The translations under genes and the position numbers were made by a program. DNA of 32,181 nt from an uncultured Acidimicrobiales bacterium (lineage in GTDB: Bacteria; Actinomycetota; Acidimicrobiia; Acidimicrobiales; SHLQ01), in NCBI GenBank assembly GCA_938002955.1, contig CALLAA010000175.1, forward strand, positions 1-32,181, in the 5' to 3' direction. Below, in pieces: positions 23,678 through 31,588 of the stretch. The notes beneath the pieces were generated by a model, which did not search any database, was not told the DNA's origin, and saw only the letters and a program-made list of their open reading frames with translations. How positions within the stretch are numbered: the first letter of the stretch is position 1; every line of letters starts with the position of its first letter.

Positions 23678-25148
23678 CGCTTCCCCCCGTGGCGTTGCGA
23701 ATGGCCGAGCGTACCCCCAAATTGCGTAGGTTTTCCAAGGCGGAATCAAACGCGGCTGCGAAACGAGCGTTACCGGCGAGCTCCTCGTCGAACACCTGGG
23801 AGAACTCAAGGAACGCCTTGGAGTCTTCGAGCGATGCCGTTGCTGCAGCCACGCCTCTGTCCAGAAGCGGGTCGGGGGCGACCTCAATTGCGTTCTTTGC
23901 GTCGGAGACACCGAGGAGGTACTGACACCATGTGGCGAGCAAGAGCGCACCCAATTCGAGCGGTCCGTCTTGGGCCAGCTGCGTGCGCATCGTGGGTAGC
24001 AAGAACTTTGGCAGCTTGCCCGAGCCGTCCTGACACAACCGCGCTACCTGATCGCGGATCTGTGGGTTGGAGAAGCGGTCGATGAGGGTGTTGATGTAGT
24101 CATCGACATCGAGTCCGGGAACCGGGGCCAAGGAGGTCTTTGCTTCGGCGTCGAGGAACGAGCGAACGAAGAGACGCACGTCCGGGTCGGCCATCGCATC
24201 GTGCACAAACTCGATGTCGAGGAGGGCGGCAGCGTAGGCGAGACATGAATGGCCGGCGTTGAGCAACTGCAGCTTCATATGCTCGTACGGGGTGACGTCG
24301 GTGGTCACGATGACATCGAGCTCTTCGAGGGGAAGGCGAGCTCCCGCGAAGGAGTCCTCGATGACCCACTGGCGGAAGGGTTCGCACACGACGGGCCAGG
24401 CGTCGTCGACGCCGTAGTTCTCGGCGAGCCACGCACGGTCTCCATCGGCGGTGGCCGGAGTGATGCGATCGACCATGCTGTTTGGGAACGAGACGTTCTC
24501 GGTGACCCAGTCGGCGAGGTCGGCTCCGATGGTCTCGATGAGTCCGAGCGTCGAGAGTCGGGTTGCCTCGCCGTTGGACATGATGTTGTCGCAGCTCATG
24601 ATCGTGAGCGGGCCGCCGCCGTTGCTCTTTCGGTTGGCGAGTCCTGCGGCGATGATGGCGAACGCCGAGGTCGGTGATGCGTTCGGGGACGATGCGTCGA
24701 ATGCCCCGGTTGCATCATCGATGGGGTATCCGCCTTCGGTGACCGTCAACGAAACGATCTGAGTGGTCGGTGCGGCGATCGCATCGACGAGGCCGGCGTG
24801 ATCGGGGTGAGCATGGATGTAGCCGACCATCGAGCCAATGATGGTGGCGGTGCTGAGCGTCGCGCCTCGTTCAACCACGGTGAACAACCCGTCTTGGGGG
24901 AGTAGCGCGTCGGACATCGCAGCGTCGCCGGGCATGACGCCGCTTCCGAGGATTGCCCAATCGGTGTTGCCGGCACGGCACAGCTCGTCGACATACGTCG
25001 CGAGATGCGCGCGATGAAATCCGCCGACGCCGATGTGAACAATCGACGGCGTGAGCGACGAACGGTCATATGAAGGCGCACCCAACGCGTCCCGAAGATT
25101 GCCCAGAACTGCGTTGCTAAGCCGAGGTGCTGATGAGTTGAGATCCAT
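23643..25148 (-). CDS. Mannitol 2-dehydrogenase / long-chain polyol dehydrogenase
   Basis: From the ATG at 25146-25148 the protein has 501 residues, the usual length. The NAD-binding start is IVHIGVGGFHRAHLATYVDEL (about 37-56), followed by VSLTVTEGGY, MSCDNIMSNGE and VDRITP. The catalytic site is EHMKLQLLNAGHSCLAY with Lys292, Asn297 and His300. This family oxidises mannitol to fructose, or arabinitol, sorbitol or fructuronate in relatives. The adjoining fructokinase favours a fructose product. There is no good ribosome-binding site before this ATG. AGGAG in a hairpin 40 bases upstream would serve a TTG or GTG about 10 codons earlier, so the start is not certain. It is transcribed divergently from the ABC importer and with the DeoR gene. 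Confidence 0.9.
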   Translation of the reverse strand: MDLNSSAPRLSNAVLGNLRDALGAPSYDRSSLTPSIVHIGVGGFHRAHLATYVDELCRAGNTDWAILGSGVMPGDAAMSDALLPQDGLFTVVERGATLSTATIIGSMVGYIHAHPDHAGLVDAIAAPTTQIVSLTVTEGGYPIDDATGAFDASSPNASPTSAFAIIAAGLANRKSNGGGPLTIMSCDNIMSNGEATRLSTLGLIETIGADLADWVTENVSFPNSMVDRITPATADGDRAWLAENYGVDDAWPVVCEPFRQWVIEDSFAGARLPLEELDVIVTTDVTPYEHMKLQLLNAGHSCLAYAAALLDIEFVHDAMADPDVRLFVRSFLDAEAKTSLAPVPGLDVDDYINTLIDRFSNPQIRDQVARLCQDGSGKLPKFLLPTMRTQLAQDGPLELGALLLATWCQYLLGVSDAKNAIEVAPDPLLDRGVAAATASLEDSKAFLEFSQVFDEELAGNARFAAAFDSALENLRNLGVRSAIRNATGGSGVAAGAGESED

Positions 25149-25159
25149 AGCGCGAGAGT

Positions 25160-25277
25160 AGAACAACACAAACAAAGACGCTCCTGTTGTTTGAGGAGCA
25201 AAATGGAACAAGTCCGCTCTTACGTTTTGAAGCCTGCCCTGACGGTAAAAACAACATAAACACAGGTAAAACAAGTC
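25160..25277. promoter_or_regulatory. Divergent regulatory region with AACAA repeats
   Basis: The 187-base gap between the dehydrogenase and the ABC operon is AT-richer than its surroundings and full of one pentamer. AACAA occurs near 25162, 25171, 25207, 25250 and 25270, and once on the opposite strand (TTGTT, 25187). The best pair is GGTAAAAACAA (25244-25254) and GGTAAAACAA (25265-25274), a direct repeat with starts 21 bases apart; AACAAGTC recurs exactly at 25207 and 25270. DeoR repressors often bind such direct repeats. GCTCCT/AGGAGC (25180-25185, 25194-25199) forms a small hairpin. Regulation by the neighbouring DeoR protein is inferred. Confidence 0.55.
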
Positions 25278-25335
25278 AGATAGGCAGGAGGGGCACCCGT
25301 TCCCTTCTGTATTGACACAATGGAGGGGACCCCCC

Positions 25336-26826
25336 GTGAAGAAGAATCAAGGCACCGAGCGTCGCTCGATGCACCTATTGCTAGTGAGCGTCTTGGCATT
25401 GTTTGCCATCGTCGCTACTGCTTGTGGAAGCACCGCAAGCGACGCTGTTGACAGCGCAACCGACGCGGTAGACGAAGCTGCAGACGCAGCTGAGGATGTC
25501 GTAGACGACGCAGTCGACGCAGTCGATGGCGAAGAAGACGCCATGGACGACGAAGACGCAGCCGAAGATGCAATGGAAGACGGCGAAGCTCGCTCGATCA
25601 CCGTTGCACTCGTTGGTAACGACAACATCGAAAAGATGGCAGAGCTCGCTCCGGAGAACTTCACCGCCGAGACCGGCATCGAAGTGAACTTCACCGTTCT
25701 CGACGAGCAGACCCTCCGCGAAGTCACCACCCGTGAGGTTGGCGCTGGCGGCGATCAGTTCGACGTAGTCCAGATCGGTATGTTCGAGACGCCACAGTTC
25801 GGCGCCAACGGCTGGCTCGTAGGTCTCAACGACCTCGCAGCAGCTTCGGACACCTACGACATCGACGACCTCATCCCAGCTGTTCGTAACGGCCTTTCGG
25901 TCGACGGCGAGCTCTACTCGTCTCCGTTCTACGCTGAGTCATCCTTCGTGATGTACCGTCAGAGCTTCATGGACGAAGCTGGCATCACCGTGCCGGACAA
26001 CCCAACCTGGGACGAAATTGCCGACATCGCTCGTCAGATCGACTCCGACGAAGTTGCGGGCATCTGCCTTCGTGGAAAGCCAGGCTGGGGCGACCTCGGC
26101 GCTGCGTTCACCACCGTTCTCAACACCTTCGGTGGCACCTGGTGGTCAGCAAACGAAGATGGCTCGATCGGCACCTCGCAGGTCGACCAGCCAGAGTTCG
26201 CTGAGGCACTCAACTTCTACGTTGACCTCCTCAACGACGCAGGCGAAGATGACGCTGCTAACTCCAGCTTCAACGAGTGCAAGACGCTCTTCGAAGAGGG
26301 CAAGGTAGCTATGTGGTACGACGCAACCGTCGCCGCAAGCCTCTTCCCAGCGGAGATCCAGGCAGACACCTCGTTTGCTCTTGCTCCAGTCAAGGTCACC
26401 GACAACTCCGGTTGGCTCTGGGCATGGACCCTCGCAATCCCAGTCAGCACCACTGACCAGGACGCTGCTTGGCAGTTCATCGACTGGGCAACCAACGCCG
26501 AGTACCACCAGCTCATCGCTGAGACCGACGGCTGGGCTGCAGTTCCTCCAGGAACCCGTCAGTCGCTCTACGACAACCCTGAGTACCAGGAAGCTGCAGC
26601 TGCATTCGCCGGCCGCACGCTCGACGCAATGCTCGCTGCACCGATCGACAACCCTGGCACCACGCCACGGCCCGGTCTTCCAGGCGTACAGTACGTTGGC
26701 GTTCCTGAGTTCCAGGACGTCGGCACCCGCTGCACCGAGCAGTTCTCCGCAGCAATCGGTGGATCCGTTAGCGTCGAAGACGCTCTCGAGGCCTGCCACG
26801 CAATTGCTTCTGAATACAACGGCTAA
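25336..26826 (+). CDS. ABC transporter sugar/polyol-binding lipoprotein
   Basis: This 496-residue protein has a basic start (KKNQGTERRSMHLLL), a hydrophobic segment (VSVLALFAIVATAC) and a lipobox (ATAC-G). About 55 residues of Asp/Ala/Glu/Val repeats come next, then a family-1 solute-binding fold: SITVALVGNDNIEKMAELAPENFTAETGIEVNFTVLDEQ, FDVVQIGMFETPQFGANGWL, DGELYSSPFYAESSFVMYRQ, GICLRGKPGWGD, NTFGGTWW and a C-terminal Cys pair (GTRCTEQF...ALEACHAIA). It resembles the SmoE/MtlE group that binds sorbitol or mannitol. The GTG start follows GGAGGGG. Pro is mostly CCA and Ala mostly GCA, unlike neighbouring genes, suggesting high expression. It is the first gene of the importer operon. Confidence 0.9.
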   Translation: MKKNQGTERRSMHLLLVSVLALFAIVATACGSTASDAVDSATDAVDEAADAAEDVVDDAVDAVDGEEDAMDDEDAAEDAMEDGEARSITVALVGNDNIEKMAELAPENFTAETGIEVNFTVLDEQTLREVTTREVGAGGDQFDVVQIGMFETPQFGANGWLVGLNDLAAASDTYDIDDLIPAVRNGLSVDGELYSSPFYAESSFVMYRQSFMDEAGITVPDNPTWDEIADIARQIDSDEVAGICLRGKPGWGDLGAAFTTVLNTFGGTWWSANEDGSIGTSQVDQPEFAEALNFYVDLLNDAGEDDAANSSFNECKTLFEEGKVAMWYDATVAASLFPAEIQADTSFALAPVKVTDNSGWLWAWTLAIPVSTTDQDAAWQFIDWATNAEYHQLIAETDGWAAVPPGTRQSLYDNPEYQEAAAAFAGRTLDAMLAAPIDNPGTTPRPGLPGVQYVGVPEFQDVGTRCTEQFSAAIGGSVSVEDALEACHAIASEYNG

Positions 26827-26838
26827 CGAATACAACAG

Positions 26839-26886
26839 CTAACTATCCATAAGCTTCGCTCGTGCATAGTTAGTGAGCACTTATGG
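26839..26886 (+). promoter_or_regulatory. Interlocking inverted repeats after the binding-protein gene
   Basis: CTAACTAT (26839-26846) is exactly complementary to ATAGTTAG (26866-26873), and CCATAAG (26847-26853) to CTTATGG (26880-26886). The pairs are interleaved, so the RNA can form either helix alone or a pseudoknot. Position in the spacer between the lipoprotein and permease genes suggests a role in uneven expression of the operon. Confidence 0.45.
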
Positions 26887-26887
26887 T

Positions 26888-26932
26888 CGGCCCGGCTTCG
26901 CCAGGACAACTGTCCTGGCCGAGGTCGGGCCG
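26888..26932 (+). terminator. Long GC-rich hairpin (attenuator or mRNA-stabilising)
   Basis: CCAGGAC (26901-26907) pairs with GTCCTGG (26912-26918) around an AACT loop. The stem extends outward through GGCCCG (26889-26894) and CGGGCC (26926-26931) to about 20 base pairs with one bulge and a few wobble pairs. No U-tract follows. In ABC operons such hairpins often protect the abundant binding-protein mRNA or partly stop transcription before the permeases. Confidence 0.6.
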
Positions 26933-26939
26933 CCATGTT

Positions 26940-26957
26940 GTATGTCTGTTGACATAC
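26940..26957 (+). repeat. Short inverted repeat before first permease gene
   Basis: GTATGTC (26940-26946) and GACATAC (26951-26957) form a perfect 7-base inverted repeat with a 4-base loop, about 33 bases before the permease GTG. It could be a third RNA hairpin or a protein-binding palindrome. Confidence 0.4.
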
Positions 26958-26989
26958 GCCCTTACACAAGATCGGGAAGGTAGGAAGAC

Positions 26990-27910
26990 GTGGCGAGCAC
27001 GAGCACGTTAAGTCGTGACGAACAGGTGAAAGCCCTTCAGAAGAAGGAGGCGCGGCGCCGCAGGATTCCGCTGCTGCCAGCACTGCTGTTCACGATCGTG
27101 GTCACCCAGACCCCCTTCGCCTTCAGCCTCTACTTTGGCTTCCTCAAGTGGCGAGGGAATACCCCCGCTCCACGTGAGTGGATTGGCTTCAAGAACTACA
27201 CCGATGCCTTCCAAAACATGTTCTTCCGAGAGGCAGCATGGGTCAGCATTCTCATGACCGTCTCCGCGGTACTTCTGTCGGTAATTCTGGGCACCCTCAT
27301 CGCCCTCCTACTCGACCGCAAATTCTTCGGTCAGGGATTCGTGAGAACCCTGATCATCACACCCTTCTTGGTCATGCCGGTGGTGGCAGGCCTCGTATGG
27401 AAAAACCAGATGTTTAGCGCCACGTTCGGCGTGATCAACTGGGTTATCAACATCTTCGGTTTCGAATCGCGAGAGTGGGTCTCTGAGTTTCCGCTCTGGA
27501 CGATCGTTGTCGTGCTCGTCTGGCAGTGGACGCCGTTCATGATGTTGATCATGCTCGCCGGCCTGCAGGGCCAATCCTCGTCGGTGCTCGAAGCGGCAAA
27601 GGTGGACGGAGCGAGCGCGTCAGCGACGTTCTTCCAGATCACCCTTCCTCACCTGCGCCCCTATCTCGAGCTCGGTGTGCTGCTCGGGTCGATCTATCTC
27701 ATCCAGGTCTACGACCACATCTTCACCATCACCGGCGGAGGCCCTGGTTCGACGAACATTCCGTTCTTCGTCAACCAACGCTCCTTCGGTGCCGCGTTCG
27801 CCTATGGCAGCGCATCCGCGTACTCGATCCTGGTCGTGATCGCAGCGATTCTTATTGCCAACTTCGGGCTTCGTGTGTTGTCCGGCCTTCTCGAAGGAGA
27901 AGAAGCATGA
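26990..27910 (+). CDS. ABC transporter permease 1 (MalF/SmoF-type)
   Basis: This 306-residue protein has a basic cytosolic start (KALQKKEARRRRIPLLP) and about six spans, beginning with LLPALLFTIVVTQTPFAFSLYFGFLKW. The permease signature near 198 is EAAKVDGASASATFFQITLPHLRP, the EAA loop that docks onto the ATPase. The GPGSTNIPFFVNQRSFGAAFAYGSASA end is typical for sugar/polyol permeases of the binding-protein-dependent class. The GTG at 26990 has a GA-rich stretch (AAGGTAGGAAG) just upstream. It is separated from the binding-protein gene by a 163-base structured spacer, and its stop overlaps the next ATG by 4 bases. Confidence 0.9.
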   Translation: MASTSTLSRDEQVKALQKKEARRRRIPLLPALLFTIVVTQTPFAFSLYFGFLKWRGNTPAPREWIGFKNYTDAFQNMFFREAAWVSILMTVSAVLLSVILGTLIALLLDRKFFGQGFVRTLIITPFLVMPVVAGLVWKNQMFSATFGVINWVINIFGFESREWVSEFPLWTIVVVLVWQWTPFMMLIMLAGLQGQSSSVLEAAKVDGASASATFFQITLPHLRPYLELGVLLGSIYLIQVYDHIFTITGGGPGSTNIPFFVNQRSFGAAFAYGSASAYSILVVIAAILIANFGLRVLSGLLEGEEA

Positions 27911-28767
27911 GTAGTAAAGGAAACACCGGCCCAGTTGTTGGGCAACGCACCTTCGGCGGCTATCTCCTCAGCCTTCTGGCCTGGCTCGTTGGACTGCTGT
28001 TCTTCTTTCCCGTCTTCTATATGGCGCTGAGCGGGTTCAAGACCGAGGCCGACGCTAACGCCGACCCGAGCCTCATCTTCGACCCGACCATGGAGCAATT
28101 CAACAAGGTCACCGCCGATAAGCCAGGGCTACTCGATGCAGCCGAGGCGTTCGCCAACTCTGCGTGGATTGTGGCTATCTCGACGATCTTGTGCATGGCG
28201 CTAGCGATCCCGGCAGCGTATGCGCTGTCGATCAAGCCAATCGGGAAGTGGAAGGACGTGCTGTTCTTCTTCATCTCGACCAAGTTCTTGCCAATCGTTG
28301 CGGCGATTCTTCCGTTGTGGCTGATTGCCGACTATCTCGACCTGCGCAACACACGACTCTTGCTCATCATCTTGTACACGGCAATGAATCTTCCGCTTGC
28401 CGTCTGGATGCTGCGGTCGTTCTTCGCCGAGGTTCCCAAGGAACTCATCGAAGCCGCCCAGATCGACGGCGCGAGCCTTCGGAGCCAGATCACGTCGGTG
28501 ATCATGCCAATCGTGGCGCCAGGCATCGCGGCGACCGCCTTGCTTTGCGTGATCTTCGCGTGGAACGAGTTCTATCTCGCCATCCAGCTCAACACCTCCG
28601 GTGCCAGCACGGTGCCGATTTGGGTGAATTCGGCCGTGGAATTCCAAGGCCAGTTCCTAGCGCAGCTGTCCGCAGCCGCAACGCTTGCGACCTTGCCGGT
28701 GGTCATCGCTGGTTGGTTGGCGCAGAAACGAATGATCCGCGGCCTCGCCATGGGTGCAATCAAGTAA
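27907..28767 (+). CDS. ABC transporter permease 2 (MalG/SmoG-type)
   Basis: This 286-residue protein has about six spans, starting with LLSLLAWLVGLLFFFPVFYMALSGFKTEADANADPSLIF, the normal MalG-type N-terminus. It carries the EAA docking loop EAAQIDGASLRSQITSVIMPIVAPG and ends AQKRMIRGLAMGAIK, matching the conserved C-terminus Q-R-G---GA-K of this family. It pairs with permease 1 to form the channel. The ATG at 27907 overlaps the previous stop (ATGA); the longer open frame upstream lies inside permease 1 and is not used. The ATPase gene follows after 55 bases. Confidence 0.92.
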   Translation: MSSKGNTGPVVGQRTFGGYLLSLLAWLVGLLFFFPVFYMALSGFKTEADANADPSLIFDPTMEQFNKVTADKPGLLDAAEAFANSAWIVAISTILCMALAIPAAYALSIKPIGKWKDVLFFFISTKFLPIVAAILPLWLIADYLDLRNTRLLLIILYTAMNLPLAVWMLRSFFAEVPKELIEAAQIDGASLRSQITSVIMPIVAPGIAATALLCVIFAWNEFYLAIQLNTSGASTVPIWVNSAVEFQGQFLAQLSAAATLATLPVVIAGWLAQKRMIRGLAMGAIK

Positions 28768-28822
28768 GTGATGGGATTCGGAAACAACATGATCCAGACG
28801 CAACAAGACGACGGGAGCCAAC

Positions 28823-29914
28823 GTGGCTGAAGTGAAGTACGAGGCCGCCTCGCGCATCTATCCGGGCACGGAGATCGCTGCGGTCAACGAGTTGAACCTT
28901 GACATTGCCGACGGCGAGCTCCTCGTCTTGGTGGGCCCATCGGGATCTGGCAAGTCCACAGCGCTTCGCATGCTCGCTGGCTTGGAATTTGTCGATAAGG
29001 GAAGCATCTACATCAACGGCAAAGACGTCACGCTCTCGCCGCCACAGGATCGCGACATTGCGATGGTCTTCCAGAACTACGCGCTCTACCCACAGATGAG
29101 CGTGGCCTCGAACATGGCCTTTGCGCTCAAGCAGCAGGGGATTCCCAAGGCCGAGCGCATGGAACGCGTGAAGGAAGCCGCGAAAATTCTCGATCTCGAG
29201 CCTTACCTCGACCGCAAGCCAAAGAACCTCTCGGGTGGCCAGCGCCAGCGTGTAGCCATGGGCCGCGCCATCGTCCGGGAACCACAGGTCTTCCTGATGG
29301 ACGAGCCACTGTCGAACCTCGATGCCAAGCTCCGCGTCCAGACGCGCACGGAACTCGTCGACCTCCAGGCGCGTCTCGGCGTGACGACCGTCTACGTAAC
29401 GCACGATCAGGTCGAGGCAATGACGATGGGACATCGCGTCGCCGTTCTCGACCACGGTGTTCTTCAGCAGGTGGACACGCCGCGCCGCCTCTACAGCGCT
29501 CCGGCAAATCTGTTCGTTGCTGGCTTCATTGGATCGCCGGCCATGAACCTCATCGAAGTCGACCGCACCGGCGACGAACTGCATTTCGGTTCGGCGGCTG
29601 TTCCGCTCCCCGACGATGTTCGCGCCGACCTTCGCGCATCATCATCGAAGCGATTCGTGATCGGTATTCGGCCAGAACACCTCGGCCAGGACCAGAACGG
29701 CACCGCATGTGGCGTCACCGTCGTCGAGGAGCTCGGCTCGGATGCCTTCATTCACGCGTCCATGCCTCATGAGGGTGATGAGGTCACCGTTGTTGTGCGG
29801 CTCGATGGCGAGACCGAAATCGTTCGTGGTGATCAACTGTCGATCGGAATCGATGGACCGGTACACATCTTCGATGCCGAGTCGGGCGCCCGTCTCGGCA
29901 CACCGGTCACATGA
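28823..29914 (+). CDS. ABC transporter ATPase (UgpC/MsmK/SmoK-type)
   Basis: This 363-residue protein has Walker A GPSGSGKST (38-46), Q-loop MVFQNYALYP (81-90), signature LSGGQRQRVAMGRAI (136-150), Walker B VFLMDEPLSNLDAKLR (156-171) and the switch His in YVTHDQVEAM (191-200). A C-terminal TOBE/OB region follows (about 235-363), with FVIGIRPEHL and DEVTVVVRLDG. This is the standard ATPase of sugar and polyol importers. The GTG start at 28823 follows GGGAG. It is the last gene of the operon, closed by the hairpin at 29918-29969. Such ATPases sometimes serve several importers. Confidence 0.93.
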   Translation: MAEVKYEAASRIYPGTEIAAVNELNLDIADGELLVLVGPSGSGKSTALRMLAGLEFVDKGSIYINGKDVTLSPPQDRDIAMVFQNYALYPQMSVASNMAFALKQQGIPKAERMERVKEAAKILDLEPYLDRKPKNLSGGQRQRVAMGRAIVREPQVFLMDEPLSNLDAKLRVQTRTELVDLQARLGVTTVYVTHDQVEAMTMGHRVAVLDHGVLQQVDTPRRLYSAPANLFVAGFIGSPAMNLIEVDRTGDELHFGSAAVPLPDDVRADLRASSSKRFVIGIRPEHLGQDQNGTACGVTVVEELGSDAFIHASMPHEGDEVTVVVRLDGETEIVRGDQLSIGIDGPVHIFDAESGARLGTPVT

Positions 29915-29917
29915 TCG

Positions 29918-29969
29918 GGCGGCGATAGGTCTGCTGGATCCCCCCTCCAAGGGCCGTCCTATCGCCGCC
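29918..29969. terminator. Bidirectional hairpin terminator
   Basis: GGCGGCGATAGG (29918-29929) and CCTATCGCCGCC (29958-29969) form a perfect 12-base-pair stem with a 28-base loop. It lies between the convergent ATPase and DinB-like genes, and being symmetrical it can act on both transcripts. There is no U-tract on either side. Confidence 0.75.
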
Positions 29970-29975
29970 TGAGAG

Positions 29976-30506
29976 TTACCCAACCATGACGTAGCCCTCG
30001 ACGACGCTGAGGTGTTCCGAGCTCGGAAGGTCGGGTAATGCGTGGCCGAACTGGTCACTTCGGGTCTCGCCGATCCACTTCGCGTGCTGATATTCGTGGT
30101 TGATGATCGCAATCATCATGTTTTCTGCGATCCGTCGCAGCTGCATCGGTGCTCCGACCTCGCCGTCGTCGATTTTGCCCACCCAGAAGCGGACTCGGTC
30201 GGCCACGTCGCTTCGGTATTTTCCGATGCGCGCAAGATCGGGCAGGTCTCCACGCTGTCGTTCGGCGGTCGCCCCATCCATGAGGGAATCGAGCTCGCCG
30301 TCGGGCGACGGCTCGGCTGCGGTCAGGTTGCGGACCATGTAGTGCGCAACCGCGGCCTGATGTCCGAGATGCCAGCCAATGGCGCTCGAATCGGGCACCG
30401 GTCGCCAGTGGACCTCATCGACGCTGAGATCGCGCCACAGGTCGTCGGTGTAGGCAAGCGCTGTCGAGTGCTCGGCGAGTAGTTCGGTAAGCGACGGGGT
30501 GTTCAT
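29976..30506 (-). CDS. DinB-superfamily protein (DinB_2-like)
   Basis: This 176-residue helical protein has the DinB/YfiT layout: a long first helix (LTELLAEHSTALAYTDDLWRDLSVDEVHWRPVPDSSAIGWHLGH) carrying the first His, then HYMVRNL and later MMIAIINHEYQHAKWIGE with the other two histidines of the metal triad. DinB_2 proteins are metal-dependent thiol S-transferases (mycothiol or bacillithiol) or of unknown function; in actinobacteria mycothiol is the natural partner. The start ATG (30504-30506) overlaps the stop of the amine oxidase gene by 4 bases. It is the last gene of the TetR-oxidase-DinB transcript. Confidence 0.82.
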   Translation of the reverse strand: MNTPSLTELLAEHSTALAYTDDLWRDLSVDEVHWRPVPDSSAIGWHLGHQAAVAHYMVRNLTAAEPSPDGELDSLMDGATAERQRGDLPDLARIGKYRSDVADRVRFWVGKIDDGEVGAPMQLRRIAENMMIAIINHEYQHAKWIGETRSDQFGHALPDLPSSEHLSVVEGYVMVG

Positions 30507-31588
30507 GGTGCTCCTGGGGTGCTGTTGTCGGCGTGGAGATTGGCGAGGATTGCGTTTACGGCGCGCTCAGCCGCAGCGAAGGCACCTTCGATGTGTCCTG
30601 GCGCGATCGTTGAAGTTTCGGTCGATGCCCAATGGACTCGACCGCCGAGAAACGGTTTTTGAAAATCGGGGTGGCCATAGGTTTGGTAGTTCGTCAGCTG
30701 CTCCACATTCGGAGGCGATGTGAACGCTTCGCGTCGCCAATCCATAACAAAGACCTCGATGGGTGTGGCTGCGCGCTCGCCGAAAAGCGCGACGAGTTGG
30801 GCCACGATCTCGTCTTCGGTCGGTGTGTCTGCGCCGACCGGCAGTCCGCAGAATCCGAAGATGGCCGCAGGTGAGCCGTCGGGTCCGCTCATGTCGTGGA
30901 TCTCGCGCATTGGGCCCGAATAGCTGTATGCAGATCCGGCCAATCCGTCCTCTCGCCAGAACGCATGGTCAAAGACAGCGACGGCCTTGACCGTCGATCC
31001 CATCCATACCGGGGTCGCCCGCGCCAGTCCGGCGACCAGGTCGTCGATGGCCGGTTCGAAGGTGATACGACTCATCGCGAGCGACGGGGGCGTGGCGACG
31101 ACGACGTTTTGAGCGGTCCATGTGCCAGCGGTCGAGCCGACCGTTACGAGGTTGTTGGCCACCCTCACGGAGGTGACTTCGGTATCGAGCACGACCGAGT
31201 CGCTCGCGAGTTGCGCGTTCAGAACTTCCGGCAGCGACTGCATTCCGCTGGCGAGGCGCCCAGCGGGTGTGCCGAGCTGGTTGCCGTCAAGGCGTTGCGT
31301 GTTGGCGCTGTCCGGTTGGAACATCATGTCGCCGACGGTGTGCTGGGGAAATGTTGGGAGGCCAGCCGATGTAATTAGCGAACCGATGCGCGGTTCGTTT
31401 GCCCAGTACCAGGTGGCGCCGAGGTCGACACGGCCGGTATCGACCGTTGGTGACAGGAGGCGGCCGCCCACACGGTGACGCGCCTCGATGACGACGACGT
31501 CGTAGCCGCTGTCCTGAAGCAGAGCGGCAGCGTAGAGGCCGGAGGCTCCTGCGCCGATGATGAGTACGTCGACATCGCGTGAGTTCAT
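30503..31588 (-). CDS. FAD-dependent amine oxidase
   Basis: The 361-residue protein has the dinucleotide-binding start VDVLIIGAGASGLYAAALLQ (7-26), the GG motif EARHRVGGRL (about 35-44) and VDLGATWYW typical of flavin monoamine oxidases. The C-terminal FAD-closing motif is GGRVHWASTETSTIAPGHIEGAFAAAERA. Such enzymes oxidise amines to imines with release of peroxide. It is shorter than the usual 430-500 residues, mainly in the middle substrate domain, so the substrate may be small or the enzyme atypical. It starts at an ATG overlapping the TetR stop by 4 bases. The natural substrate is not evident. Confidence 0.85.
   Translation of the reverse strand: MNSRDVDVLIIGAGASGLYAAALLQDSGYDVVVIEARHRVGGRLLSPTVDTGRVDLGATWYWANEPRIGSLITSAGLPTFPQHTVGDMMFQPDSANTQRLDGNQLGTPAGRLASGMQSLPEVLNAQLASDSVVLDTEVTSVRVANNLVTVGSTAGTWTAQNVVVATPPSLAMSRITFEPAIDDLVAGLARATPVWMGSTVKAVAVFDHAFWREDGLAGSAYSYSGPMREIHDMSGPDGSPAAIFGFCGLPVGADTPTEDEIVAQLVALFGERAATPIEVFVMDWRREAFTSPPNVEQLTNYQTYGHPDFQKPFLGGRVHWASTETSTIAPGHIEGAFAAAERAVNAILANLHADNSTPGAP

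Noticed and set aside
25311-25321. ATTGACACAAT as a -35 box for the ABC operon
   Set aside because: It is only about 20 bases before the GTG and overlaps the leader, leaving no room for a -10 and ribosome-binding site. It may be a small palindromic site, but support is weak.
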